DNA of 14,503 nt. Source: JALYNX01 sp964608055 (GTDB lineage: Bacteria > Actinomycetota > Acidimicrobiia > Spongiisociales > ZC4RG35). The DNA lies in the NCBI GenBank assembly GCA_964608055.1, contig CAZSMJ010000049.1, positions 1 to 14,503 of the forward strand. Reading direction: 5' to 3'. Position numbers and translations under genes: made by a program. Below the pieces are notes generated by a model. The model searched no databases and was not told the origin of the DNA. It saw only the letters and a list, made by a program, of their open reading frames with translations. Below are positions 6,980 to 12,944 of this stretch, piece by piece (position 1 is the stretch's first letter; each line of letters starts with the position of its first letter).

Positions 6980-7887
6980 TGGTCCGCCTCCGCCGCGAGG
7001 AGAGCCCGCCCGGCTTTGCTGTTGTATGTCAGGTCGTGCGCTTTGCAGAAGTCATAGGCCACCACGGCCACCCCGACGGTGTCGATGCCGTGGCTGATCC
7101 CCAGGCCGTCGAGCAGCCAGACGACGTCCTCGGTTGCGACATTCCCGGTGGCTCCCGGGGCATAGGGGCAGCCCCCCAGCCCACCGGCCGAAGAGTCCAG
7201 CTTGTCGATCCCACGTTCCAAAGCCACAACCGTGTTGGCGACCGCTTGCCCGTAGGTGTCGTGGAAGTGGACACCCACCCGGTCCGCACCCACTCGACCG
7301 AGCACTTCGTCGAGGAGCCGGTCGATATGCGCAGGTGTCGCCTTGCCGATGGTCTCCCCCAGGAACACCTGATCCACTCCCCACTCCACCAGGGTCTCGG
7401 CGAGATGGGCCACCCAATCGGGATCCTGTTCCCCCTCGAAGGGGCAGTGGGTAGCGGTCGACACGTAACCACGGAAGCTGATCCCGCTCGGAGCCTCGGA
7501 AAGGATTCGTCTGATTCGATGCATCGACTCGTCCACTGTTGCGTTGAGATTTCGTTGGCTGAAGGTGTCGGAGGCCGCCGTCAGGAGACCGACCCGGGTG
7601 ACACCGGCCTTGAGCGCCGCTTCCAGGCCCTTCATGTTGGGAACCAGACCCCACAAGTCGAGGTCGTGGCGAGATTCCAGACCGGCAATGACCCCAGCCG
7701 CATCGGCCATCTGGGGAACCGCTTTGGGGCTGACGAATGACACCGCATCGAAAGAGCGCAATCCGGCGTCGGCGAGGGCCTCGATCAGATCGATCTTGGA
7801 TTGGGTTGGGATCGTGACACCGAGAGACTGCAACCCGTCACGGGAAGACGACTCTGTGATCCACACCCTGGAGGGCAGGCTGCTCAC
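6976..7887 (-). CDS. Hydroxymethylglutaryl-CoA lyase family protein
   Basis: The 303-residue TIM-barrel lyase most resembles HMG-CoA lyase, which splits HMG-CoA into acetyl-CoA and acetoacetate at the end of leucine breakdown. The active site is recognisable: R16-D17 (SRDGLQ), SFVSPKAVPQM (50-60), the metal ligands H207 and H209 (VHFHDTYGQA), and the catalytic cysteine C240 in the signature GGLGGCPYAPGATGN. Some neighbours of the site differ from the human enzyme: VGPRDG is SSSRDG, IEATSF is FDAVSF (Glu to Asp at 47) and LGDTIG is LGETIG. It may therefore act on a related 3-hydroxy-3-methylacyl-CoA. The start is GTG without a good Shine-Dalgarno but with TACCGT 7 nt upstream. It overlaps the dehydrogenase by 4 bp. 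Confidence 0.9.
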   Translation of the reverse strand: MSSLPSRVWITESSSRDGLQSLGVTIPTQSKIDLIEALADAGLRSFDAVSFVSPKAVPQMADAAGVIAGLESRHDLDLWGLVPNMKGLEAALKAGVTRVGLLTAASDTFSQRNLNATVDESMHRIRRILSEAPSGISFRGYVSTATHCPFEGEQDPDWVAHLAETLVEWGVDQVFLGETIGKATPAHIDRLLDEVLGRVGADRVGVHFHDTYGQAVANTVVALERGIDKLDSSAGGLGGCPYAPGATGNVATEDVVWLLDGLGISHGIDTVGVAVVAYDFCKAHDLTYNSKAGRALLAAEADQ

Positions 7888-7894
7888 GCCAGAG

Positions 7895-7900
7895 ACGGTA
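7895..7900 (-). promoter_or_regulatory. -10-like element placing a leaderless start at the HMG-CoA lyase gene
   Basis: TACCGT fits TANNNT and is followed by 7 nt and then the GTG start at 7887. It lies in the 39-bp gap after the HTH gene, so the lyase-dehydrogenase pair could have its own transcript as well as reading through from upstream. No -35 box at normal spacing is visible. Confidence 0.45.
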
Positions 7901-7926
7901 CCCGGCGGTCGGACCCAATCTCCGGC

Positions 7927-8244
7927 TCAGCCCTCGAGCTTGAGATGGACGTAGGTCTCGATCCGGCGGACATGTGCCCCGCTTCGCCCGAGCCGATTTC
8001 CGATCTCCCCGTAGCTCTCGCCCCGGGCGCGGAGCTTGATAACTACACGCTCCAGGGGACGAAGTCGGCCATCTCCAACGTCCTGGCTCAGCGGCGACCC
8101 CACCCTCAAATCGATCATCTGGAGGATCCTGATCACAGTGCCCGGCTTCTTGCCGACGCGTCGCGAGATCTCGGGTATCCCGAGACCGGCCTCGCTAAGA
8201 CGAATAATGACCCTCTCGATTGGTCGTAGGTCCTGGTGTCCCAT
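7927..8244 (-). CDS. Small protein of two tandem helix-turn-helix units, unknown function
   Basis: The start is taken as the ATG at 8244, preceded by an excellent ribosome site (GAAGGAG, 5 nt spacing); the longer frame would run into the ferredoxin gene. The 105-residue product is almost wholly two copies of a 41-residue unit, at about residues 6-46 and 61-101, joined by a short linker. By eye 17 of 41 positions are identical: LRP.ERV.I.L...G....EI..R.G.....V.RI.....L. Each copy looks like a helix-turn-helix of the sigma region 4/Trp-repressor-like sort (EISRRVGKKPGTVIRIL and EIGNRLGRSGAHVRRIE). It probably binds DNA, perhaps as a one-chain pseudo-dimer. It lies 11 nt after the ferredoxin gene and 39 nt before the lyase gene, so local regulation is plausible. 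No named family is recognised. Confidence 0.75.
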   Translation of the reverse strand: MGHQDLRPIERVIIRLSEAGLGIPEISRRVGKKPGTVIRILQMIDLRVGSPLSQDVGDGRLRPLERVVIKLRARGESYGEIGNRLGRSGAHVRRIETYVHLKLEG

Positions 8245-8255
8245 CCCTGCTCCTT

Positions 8256-8570
8256 CTATCCGAGAACCGCATCCTCCCGATAAGGCTCGATCATGATGCA
8301 TTCCCCCGGGCATTCCTCAGCAGACTCGATCGCATCTGCGATGAGTGCGTCCGGAATGCGGGCCAGGCCACGGGACCCATCCGGGCCGTGACCTTCACCT
8401 TCCTCGTCATCGAAGACGACAGTCCGACCGAAATGCTTGGCCTCTTCCTTGACAACCCACAGGCCGTCGTCCCTGCCGACGAAGACATCCGGTGTGATCT
8501 CCTCGCAAATGCCGTCGCCGGTGCAGAGGTCCTGGTCGATCCAAACCATCAATTGCGTTTTTTCGGCCAT
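8256..8570 (-). CDS. Single-cluster ferredoxin
   Basis: The 104-residue acidic protein is a small electron carrier. Cluster residues are C16-x2-D19-x2-C22 (LCTGDGIC) and C87-P88 near the end (EECPGEC, with an extra C91). An aspartate stands where the middle cysteine of CxxCxxC would be, as in ferredoxins that hold a [3Fe-4S] cluster or an Asp-ligated [4Fe-4S] cluster. The segment between the cysteine groups is longer than in the shortest members and includes a charged Glu/Gly/His stretch at about 54-66. The ATG has a good ribosome site (GAGGTGAGG). It lies 36 bp after the Ddn-family gene and 11 bp before the HTH gene. Similar actinobacterial ferredoxins often serve cytochromes P450, but none is present here, so the partner is unknown. 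Confidence 0.9.
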   Translation of the reverse strand: MAEKTQLMVWIDQDLCTGDGICEEITPDVFVGRDDGLWVVKEEAKHFGRTVVFDDEEGEGHGPDGSRGLARIPDALIADAIESAEECPGECIMIEPYREDAVLG

Positions 8571-8606
8571 GTCCTCACCTCGATCTGTAAGGCCGTTACT
8601 CCGACC

Positions 8607-9131
8607 CTATCGGATTGGGATCGGCTCCAGGACAAACACCCGGATCTGGCGGTGCGGCGCGCGCTCTCCATATTTGAGATAGCCGGGATAGACCGACCCG
8701 GCCAGCGTCCAGATACCCGGCTCCTCGTCGGGCCGGGCCGGTCTGGCCCGACCCGTCACCGAGACATCTCCAAGCGAGACGGTCACGATTGGGTCGTTCT
8801 CGATGTTGAAGACCCATCCCGGAGTCTGTTGTCGGCCAAAGCTGGTCCCTAGCAACGCAAGATCGTCGCCGACCGGGAACGCGATCAGGGGAACGGTGCG
8901 CGGCACGCCACTGCGGGCGCCGGTGGTGGTGAGCCAAATCGGTGGTAGCCCGCTGAGAATGGAACTGAGGGTCGCCCGGCCAGAAGTCACCCGTAGCGTG
9001 AACCGATCGAGCGGCGGAAGGATCTTTGGCATCATCGCGGATACCGGCTTGGTCGAAGCGAACCTCACAACCCAGCGTTGAACTGTGTTCTGAGCCCGAA
9101 ACTGGTATCCGAGCTCGGATGAGAGTCCCAT
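8607..9131 (-). CDS. Nitroreductase/deazaflavin-dependent oxidoreductase family (Ddn-like)
   Basis: The start at 9131 is preferred because the longer frame (to 9200) runs inside the tmRNA gene. The 174-residue product is a split-barrel protein of the Ddn (F420H2-dependent nitroreductase) family. Visible signs are the N-terminal LGYQFRAQNTVQRWVVRF, PPLDRFTLRVTSGR, the core LTTTGARSGVPRTVPL (67-82) that corresponds to the LxxTGRKSGxxR cofactor loop, the GWVFNIENDP turn (105-114), and VYPGYLKYGERAPHR near the end. Some family members use F420H2 to reduce quinones or enones; cofactor and substrate cannot be read from sequence. There is no Shine-Dalgarno, but TACGAT stands 6 nt before the ATG. Only 18 bp separate it from the tmRNA 3' end. 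Confidence 0.85.
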   Translation of the reverse strand: MGLSSELGYQFRAQNTVQRWVVRFASTKPVSAMMPKILPPLDRFTLRVTSGRATLSSILSGLPPIWLTTTGARSGVPRTVPLIAFPVGDDLALLGTSFGRQQTPGWVFNIENDPIVTVSLGDVSVTGRARPARPDEEPGIWTLAGSVYPGYLKYGERAPHRQIRVFVLEPIPIR

Positions 9132-9137
9132 GTGGGG

Positions 9138-9143
9138 ATCGTA
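9138..9143 (-). promoter_or_regulatory. -10-like element between ssrA and the Ddn-family gene
   Basis: TACGAT fits TANNNT and is followed by 6 nt and then the ATG at 9131. Any -35 contact would fall inside the tmRNA acceptor/T-arm sequence. It would give a leaderless mRNA for the Ddn-family gene. It matches the pattern at three other starts in the window. Confidence 0.4.
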
Positions 9144-9149
9144 GAATTG

Positions 9150-9496
9150 TGGAGGTGCGGGGAGTCGAACCCCGGTCCGTCGAGCCCTCAGCGTTGGCAT
9201 CTCCGAGCGCAGTCGTCAGCGAGCTTCGGCGACGGGAACTCTGACGACGAGTTTTCCCATGCCTATCCGGAATTGTCTTAGCCCCACGGTCCCGAAACCC
9301 CGTGGAGAGCGTCCCGCAGTGCGGCGCCCGATCCCTGCCGTGCGGGAGCCGGCCGGGCGGACGGGCTACTTAATTAGGCAGCCAGTGCGAAGTTATCTTC
9401 GGCACTTATTGGTTTTTCCGGTTTGTTGACGAGGCCCCGGAGACCCCGGCTCGCTTCCAACGCATCAACACTCGACGTCGAAACCGTTTCACCCCC
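9150..9496 (-). ncRNA. ssrA: Transfer-messenger RNA (tmRNA)
   Basis: The 347-nt RNA rescues stalled ribosomes with SmpB and tags the released peptide for proteolysis. The 5' end GGGGGUG (9490-9496) pairs with CACCUCC (9151-9157) to form the 7-bp acceptor stem, with A at 9150 as discriminator. A T-arm CGGGG-UUCGACU-CCCCG is present. The genome continues CAA after the discriminator, so the CCA end is added after transcription. The tag frame (9374-9403) starts at the resume codon GCC and encodes A-E-D-N-F-A-L-A-A followed by UAA, giving a tag of ten residues with the charged alanine. The remaining interior would hold the pseudoknots. It lies next to smpB, its protein partner. Confidence 0.97.
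9374..9403 (-). CDS. tmRNA proteolysis tag reading frame
   Basis: The frame reads GCC GAA GAT AAC TTC GCA CTG GCT GCC TAA, encoding A-E-D-N-F-A-L-A-A. It ends in the ALAA degron recognised by ClpXP-type proteases. It is not an independent gene: translation resumes here from a stalled ribosome. The encoded part is one residue shorter than that of E. coli. Confidence 0.93.
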   Translation of the reverse strand, partial: AEDNFALAA

Positions 9497-9508
9497 ATGG
9501 ATAGGGAC

Positions 9509-9514
9509 AGGTTA
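9509..9514 (-). promoter_or_regulatory. Possible -10 element of ssrA
   Basis: TAACCT lies 12 nt before the mature tmRNA 5' end, which would leave a short leader for RNase P to remove. A TTGCGG about 19 nt further upstream is a poor -35 candidate. The support is positional only. Confidence 0.3.
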
Positions 9515-9550
9515 ATCGGCGGGAGCTCCTACCCCGCAAGAGCCGCTTCC

Positions 9551-9601
9551 GCGGCCGCATGGCGCCATATGTGGCGCCGCGTACCTGAGGTACGTGGCGC
9601 C
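9551..9601. terminator. Palindrome cluster and strong hairpin after smpB
   Basis: The longest hairpin has arms 9573-9585 (GGCGCCGCGTACC) and 9589-9601 (GGTACGTGGCGCC) with a 3-nt loop, 13 bp with one imperfect pair (A-C on the minus-strand RNA, G-U on the plus). Beside it are the perfect palindromes ATGGCGCCAT (9559-9568) and GCGGCCGC (9551-9558). The hairpin starts 11 bp past the smpB stop. No U-run follows on either strand, so it may be a U-less terminator or an RNA 3'-end stabiliser that separates the smpB and ssrA transcripts. Confidence 0.5.
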
Positions 9602-9611
9602 GTATCTGGCG

Positions 9612-10106
9612 CTATCCGTGCGTGGTACGCGTTCTGCGGGCGTTGGAGGCGGCCCGTTCGATCTCTCGGTCATGATCACGGTCGCGAAGGGTCTGGCGTT
9701 TGTCGTAGGAGGTCTTGCCTTTGGCCAGGCCGATCTCGACCTTGACCTTGCCCTCCTTGAAATAGACCTGGAGTGGGACCAACGTCAAGCCCTTCTCGGC
9801 CACCTGGCCGGCGATCCGGTCGATCTCGCGGCGGTGCAACAGCAGCTTGCGATCCCGCTCAGGCTCATGCCCACCCTCCCGCGCGAACTCGTAAGGGCCG
9901 ATGTAGGAGCCGACGAGGAACATCTCCCCGCCACGCACCAGGCCGTAGGAGTCCTTGAGATCCATCCGACCCTCGCGCAACGACTTGACTTCGGACCCGA
10001 ACAGGACCATGCCGGCCTCGAAGGTCTCCACCACGCTGTAGTTGTGCCGGGCGCGGCGGTTGGTGGCGATCACCTTGGTCCGCCCGGAGGGTTCCGAGCG
10101 GCTCAA
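9612..10106 (-). CDS. smpB: SsrA-binding protein
   Basis: The 164-residue OB-fold protein binds tmRNA and delivers it to stalled ribosomes. Visible motifs are KVIATNRRARHNY near the start, ETFEAGMVLFGSEVKSLR, the DLKDSYGLVRGGEMFLVGSYI region, KLLLHRREI, GLTLVPLQVYFKEGKVKVEIGLAKGK and the basic tail KTSYDKRQTLRDRDHDREI, which folds in the decoding centre. The start is TTG, directly after the ftsX stop (TGATTG); GGAGAGGG at 10112-10119 is well placed for it. A GTG at 10073 would cut into the conserved KVIATN segment and is less likely. Its RNA partner gene ssrA begins 115 bp further on. Confidence 0.97.
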   Translation of the reverse strand: MSRSEPSGRTKVIATNRRARHNYSVVETFEAGMVLFGSEVKSLREGRMDLKDSYGLVRGGEMFLVGSYIGPYEFAREGGHEPERDRKLLLHRREIDRIAGQVAEKGLTLVPLQVYFKEGKVKVEIGLAKGKTSYDKRQTLRDRDHDREIERAASNARRTRTTHG

Positions 10107-11042
10107 TCAAACCCTCTCCAGGGTCCCCGTTGGAACTTCTGAGCCGACACCCTCGGACTCCCGGAGATGTCTGCTGAGACCGAGCATCGATCCGACGACA
10201 CCCGCCAGGACTCCGAAGACGAGGAACAACAAACCCCAACGCAGGAAGAACTCGCTGGGAACGTTGAAACGGAACAGGGCAAAACCGGCCAGAGCCTCGG
10301 CGAGCTGGCTCGATCCGAGCCAGACCACGAACACAGCGGCAGCCGCACCGAGTAAGCCTTCGATCATCCCCTCCAACAGGAACGGGATTCGGATGTACCA
10401 ATTGGAGGCACCGACCAGTCGCATTATCTCGACCTCGTCGCGACGGGCGAAAATTGCCAATCTGATGGTGTTGGCGATCAGGACAACGGCGGAAAGTCCG
10501 AGGACCACGGCGAGGCCGATGCCGAGCACATTGAGCACGCTGGAGAGGTTCTGTAATTGCTCGATCGAGTCGGTCGCGGTTATCACTCGTCGGACCACCT
10601 GCTGTTGTTGCTGCAATTTGAACGCCACCGACTCGTGAAGAGCGATGTCGACCAGTTCGATGCGGATTGAAGCCGGGAGACCGGTGGGGTCGATCTCGAG
10701 CAACTCGGGCTGATCGGCGAACATCTCCTGGAACTCTTCCCAGGCACCTGTCTTGTCCACGTAGTTGGCGTCGAGGACCTCTTCCCAGGTCTGCACCTCG
10801 GTCAACAGCTGTTGATGTGAGTCGGTGGGGACCCCGTTCACCCCTGGGTCGTTGAGGAAGGCGATGACATGAACCCCCTCCTGCCAGGCAAGGGTGTTGA
10901 GTCGTAGGACCTCGCTGACCACGAGCGCGCCGAACGCCAGGATCAATGAGATAAAGACGGCGAGAACCGCGCCGGCGACCACCAACAGGTTTCGCCTCAG
11001 GTTGATCATTGCTTCGCGGATCAAGAAGATGAAACGACTCAT
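10107..11042 (-). CDS. ftsX: Cell division ABC-type permease FtsX
   Basis: The 311-residue inner-membrane protein works with FtsE to relay division signals to extracytoplasmic peptidoglycan hydrolases; in actinobacteria a common target is RipC. It has four membrane segments at about residues 17-43, 180-206, 225-250 and 275-300. A large outer domain (about 45-175) carries a Gln-rich stretch QQQQQVVRRV near its end. The cytoplasmic loop RDEVEIMRLVGASNWYIRIPFLLEG is the family hallmark and contacts FtsE. The ATG overlaps the ftsE stop (ATGA). It ends immediately before the smpB TTG. Confidence 0.96.
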   Translation of the reverse strand: MSRFIFLIREAMINLRRNLLVVAGAVLAVFISLILAFGALVVSEVLRLNTLAWQEGVHVIAFLNDPGVNGVPTDSHQQLLTEVQTWEEVLDANYVDKTGAWEEFQEMFADQPELLEIDPTGLPASIRIELVDIALHESVAFKLQQQQQVVRRVITATDSIEQLQNLSSVLNVLGIGLAVVLGLSAVVLIANTIRLAIFARRDEVEIMRLVGASNWYIRIPFLLEGMIEGLLGAAAAVFVVWLGSSQLAEALAGFALFRFNVPSEFFLRWGLLFLVFGVLAGVVGSMLGLSRHLRESEGVGSEVPTGTLERV

Positions 11043-11728
11043 TCCGGCACCTTCTCGTAACGACCGGCCTCTTCGTCACGCATCACGCGGCCTTGGTCGA
11101 GAGCGACGACCCGGCGCTGCATGGCGTCGACTATCGCGTGGTCGTGAGTGGCCATGACGATCGTCGTCCCTGTGCGGTTGATGCGGTCGAGGAGCTTCAT
11201 GATGCCCACCGATGTCTTGGGATCGAGGTTTCCGGTGGGTTCATCGCAGAGCATTATCGGTGGTCGGTTGACGAAAGCCCTGGCAACCGAGACACGCTGC
11301 TGTTCGCCACCGGAGAGCTGTTTGGGGTATCGAGCGCCTTTGTCGGAGAGCCCGACCAGGTCGAGCACCTGCTCCACCTGGGGAGCAATGACCGACCGGG
11401 GCCGGCCGAGGACCTCCAGGGCGAAAGCGACGTTCTCCCCCACCGTCTTATTGGGTAGCAGCTTGTAGTCCTGGAACACCGTGCCCACGGAGCGTCGCAG
11501 GAACGGGATCTTCCATTTGGGAAGCGTGGTGATGTCCTTGCCCGCCACCCAGATCTTGCCTCTGGTGACCGGCTCGTCACGCAGCATGAGCCGGATCAAT
11601 GTCGATTTGCCCGAGCCCGATGGCCCCACGAGAAAGGTGAATTCACCCTTTTGCATCTCGATGGAGACATCGTGGGCGGCAATGGTGCCGCCCTCGTAGA
11701 CCTTGGTGACGTTTTCGAGTCGGATCAT
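11039..11728 (-). CDS. ftsE: Cell division ATP-binding protein FtsE
   Basis: The 229-residue ATPase drives the FtsEX complex at the division site. It has Walker A GPSGSGKST (35-43), the Q-loop VFQDYKLL (85-92), the ABC signature LSGGEQQRV (139-147), Walker B IMLCDEPTGNLD (159-170) and the switch histidine H196 (ATHDH). Opening residues MIRLENVTKVYEGG and YKLLPNKTVGENV are typical of FtsE rather than of LolD or MacB. The ATG has no clear ribosome site and follows prfB by 71 bp containing a hairpin, so its translation may depend on a leader or on coupling. It overlaps ftsX by 4 bp. Confidence 0.97.
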   Translation of the reverse strand: MIRLENVTKVYEGGTIAAHDVSIEMQKGEFTFLVGPSGSGKSTLIRLMLRDEPVTRGKIWVAGKDITTLPKWKIPFLRRSVGTVFQDYKLLPNKTVGENVAFALEVLGRPRSVIAPQVEQVLDLVGLSDKGARYPKQLSGGEQQRVSVARAFVNRPPIMLCDEPTGNLDPKTSVGIMKLLDRINRTGTTIVMATHDHAIVDAMQRRVVALDQGRVMRDEEAGRYEKVPE

Positions 11729-11743
11729 GAGATCAGAAGAAGT

Positions 11744-11764
11744 CTGGCAGCCTTCTGGCTCCAG
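11744..11764 (-). terminator. Hairpin between prfB and ftsE
   Basis: Arms 11744-11752 and 11757-11764 form an 8-bp stem with one bulged base and the 4-nt loop AGAA on the minus strand. It is followed by a pyrimidine run ACTTCTTCT and then the ftsE ATG at 11728. It could weaken read-through from prfB or fold the ftsE leader; it is not a classical terminator. Confidence 0.3.
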
Positions 11765-11799
11765 CTTGCGAATCGAGGACGGTAACGCGACGAGCCCGA

Positions 11800-12933
11800 T
11801 TACGCGGAATCTGGTGAGGCTTCATGGTTGGCTCGACGCCAGCGGAGATAGGCCTCGATGAAAGGCAGCAGGTCACCGTCGAGGACGCCCTGGATGTTCC
11901 CCACTTCCTCGTCGGTGCGAAGGTCCTTGACCATCTGATACGGCTGCATGACATAGCTGCGGATCTGACGTCCCCAGGCGGCCTCTCCCTTCTCGCCGCG
12001 AATGTCGTTGAGGTGGTCGATCCTCTCCTGGCGGGCGCGTTGTGCAAGCTTCGACTGGAGCATGGTCATCGCCCGGGCCTTGTTCTGGAGCTGTGACCGC
12101 TCGTTCTGGCACTGCACCACGATGCCGGTCGGGATGTGGGTGATTCTCACCGCCGAGTCGGTCGTGTTCACGTGCTGCCCACCCGCGCCTTGCGACCGAT
12201 AGGTGTCGATGCGAATGTCGTCCTCGTCCACCTCGACCTTTGCCTGGTCCCCCAGGTCGGGAACAACGTCCACCCCTGCAAACGAGGTCTGACGTCGGGA
12301 GTTGGCATCGAAGGGGCTGATCCGAACCAAACGGTGCACCCCGCGCTCACTCTCGAGCATCCCGTAGGCGCGGTCCCCCTTCACCGTGAAGGTTGCGGAC
12401 TTGATCCCTGCTTCCTCGCCCTCGGTCACCTCCTCGACAGTCACCGAGAATCCCGAGTCGGTGAGAAACCGTTGGTACATCCGGGCCAACATGTCTGCCC
12501 AGTCCTGGGCGTCGACTCCGCCGGCGCCGGCGTGGACAGTGAGGATGGCGTCCTCGTCGTCGTACTCCTCGAAGAACAGGGACTCGAGTTCCAGTTTGTC
12601 GAGGTCCGCCGAGACCTCGGCGAGCTCGGCAAGGGCCTCACTGCGAGAGGCCAGATCATCGGCTTCATGGGCCATTTCGAGCAGGACTTCCGCATCGTCG
12701 AGTTTGGCGGAAAGACCTCCGATCAGATCGAACAATGCCTCATACCTGGCGAGGCGACGGCTGACCGTCCTTGCGAGATCCGGATCATCCCAAAGCCCGG
12801 GAGCGGAGGCCTGTTCTCGGAGCTCTTCGAGCTCCTTCTCCTTGGTCTCGAGATCGAGAAAGCCGCGGGCCTCGACGAGACGCTGGCGCAGATCGGCGAC
12901 GATCTCCTTCGGATCTGAGGATTCCATGCTCAT
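11800..12933 (-). CDS. prfB: Peptide chain release factor 2
   Basis: The 377-residue factor reads UGA and UAA stop codons and triggers peptide release. It has the SPF anticodon-like motif at 206-208 (ISPFDANSRR), as in RF2 and not RF1, and the GGQ catalytic motif at 251-253 (SQGAGGQHVNTTDSAVR). The start is set just downstream of secA at ATG 12933; a second ATG at 12927 is equally possible, and neither has a clear ribosome site. A much longer open frame back into secA is not coding. The RF2 autoregulatory +1 frameshift is absent: the site corresponding to E. coli CUU UGA C reads CTC GAT in frame (GFLDLE). Confidence 0.97.
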   Translation of the reverse strand: MSMESSDPKEIVADLRQRLVEARGFLDLETKEKELEELREQASAPGLWDDPDLARTVSRRLARYEALFDLIGGLSAKLDDAEVLLEMAHEADDLASRSEALAELAEVSADLDKLELESLFFEEYDDEDAILTVHAGAGGVDAQDWADMLARMYQRFLTDSGFSVTVEEVTEGEEAGIKSATFTVKGDRAYGMLESERGVHRLVRISPFDANSRRQTSFAGVDVVPDLGDQAKVEVDEDDIRIDTYRSQGAGGQHVNTTDSAVRITHIPTGIVVQCQNERSQLQNKARAMTMLQSKLAQRARQERIDHLNDIRGEKGEAAWGRQIRSYVMQPYQMVKDLRTDEEVGNIQGVLDGDLLPFIEAYLRWRRANHEASPDSA

Positions 12934-12944
12934 GCGGTAACGGA

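Noticed and set aside
5960..7057. Plus-strand open frame of 365 codons opposite the acyl-CoA dehydrogenase
   Set aside because: The minus strand has full dehydrogenase motifs; the long antisense frame is a GC-codon shadow.
9140..9180. A tRNA gene
   Set aside because: The T-arm and acceptor belong to the tmRNA; the paired 5' half is about 340 nt away and a tag frame lies between.
9132..9200. Longer Ddn-family start within the tmRNA gene
   Set aside because: The extra residues are translated tmRNA acceptor and T-arm sequence; the ATG at 9131 fits the family start.
10610..10620. CAG-like nucleotide repeat (Gln run in FtsX) as a contingency repeat
   Set aside because: Only about five Gln codons, imperfect, and within a normal FtsX outer domain; no sign of phase variation.
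12136..12918. Plus-strand open frame of 260 codons opposite prfB
   Set aside because: It is antisense to a complete release factor 2 gene and matches nothing recognisable.
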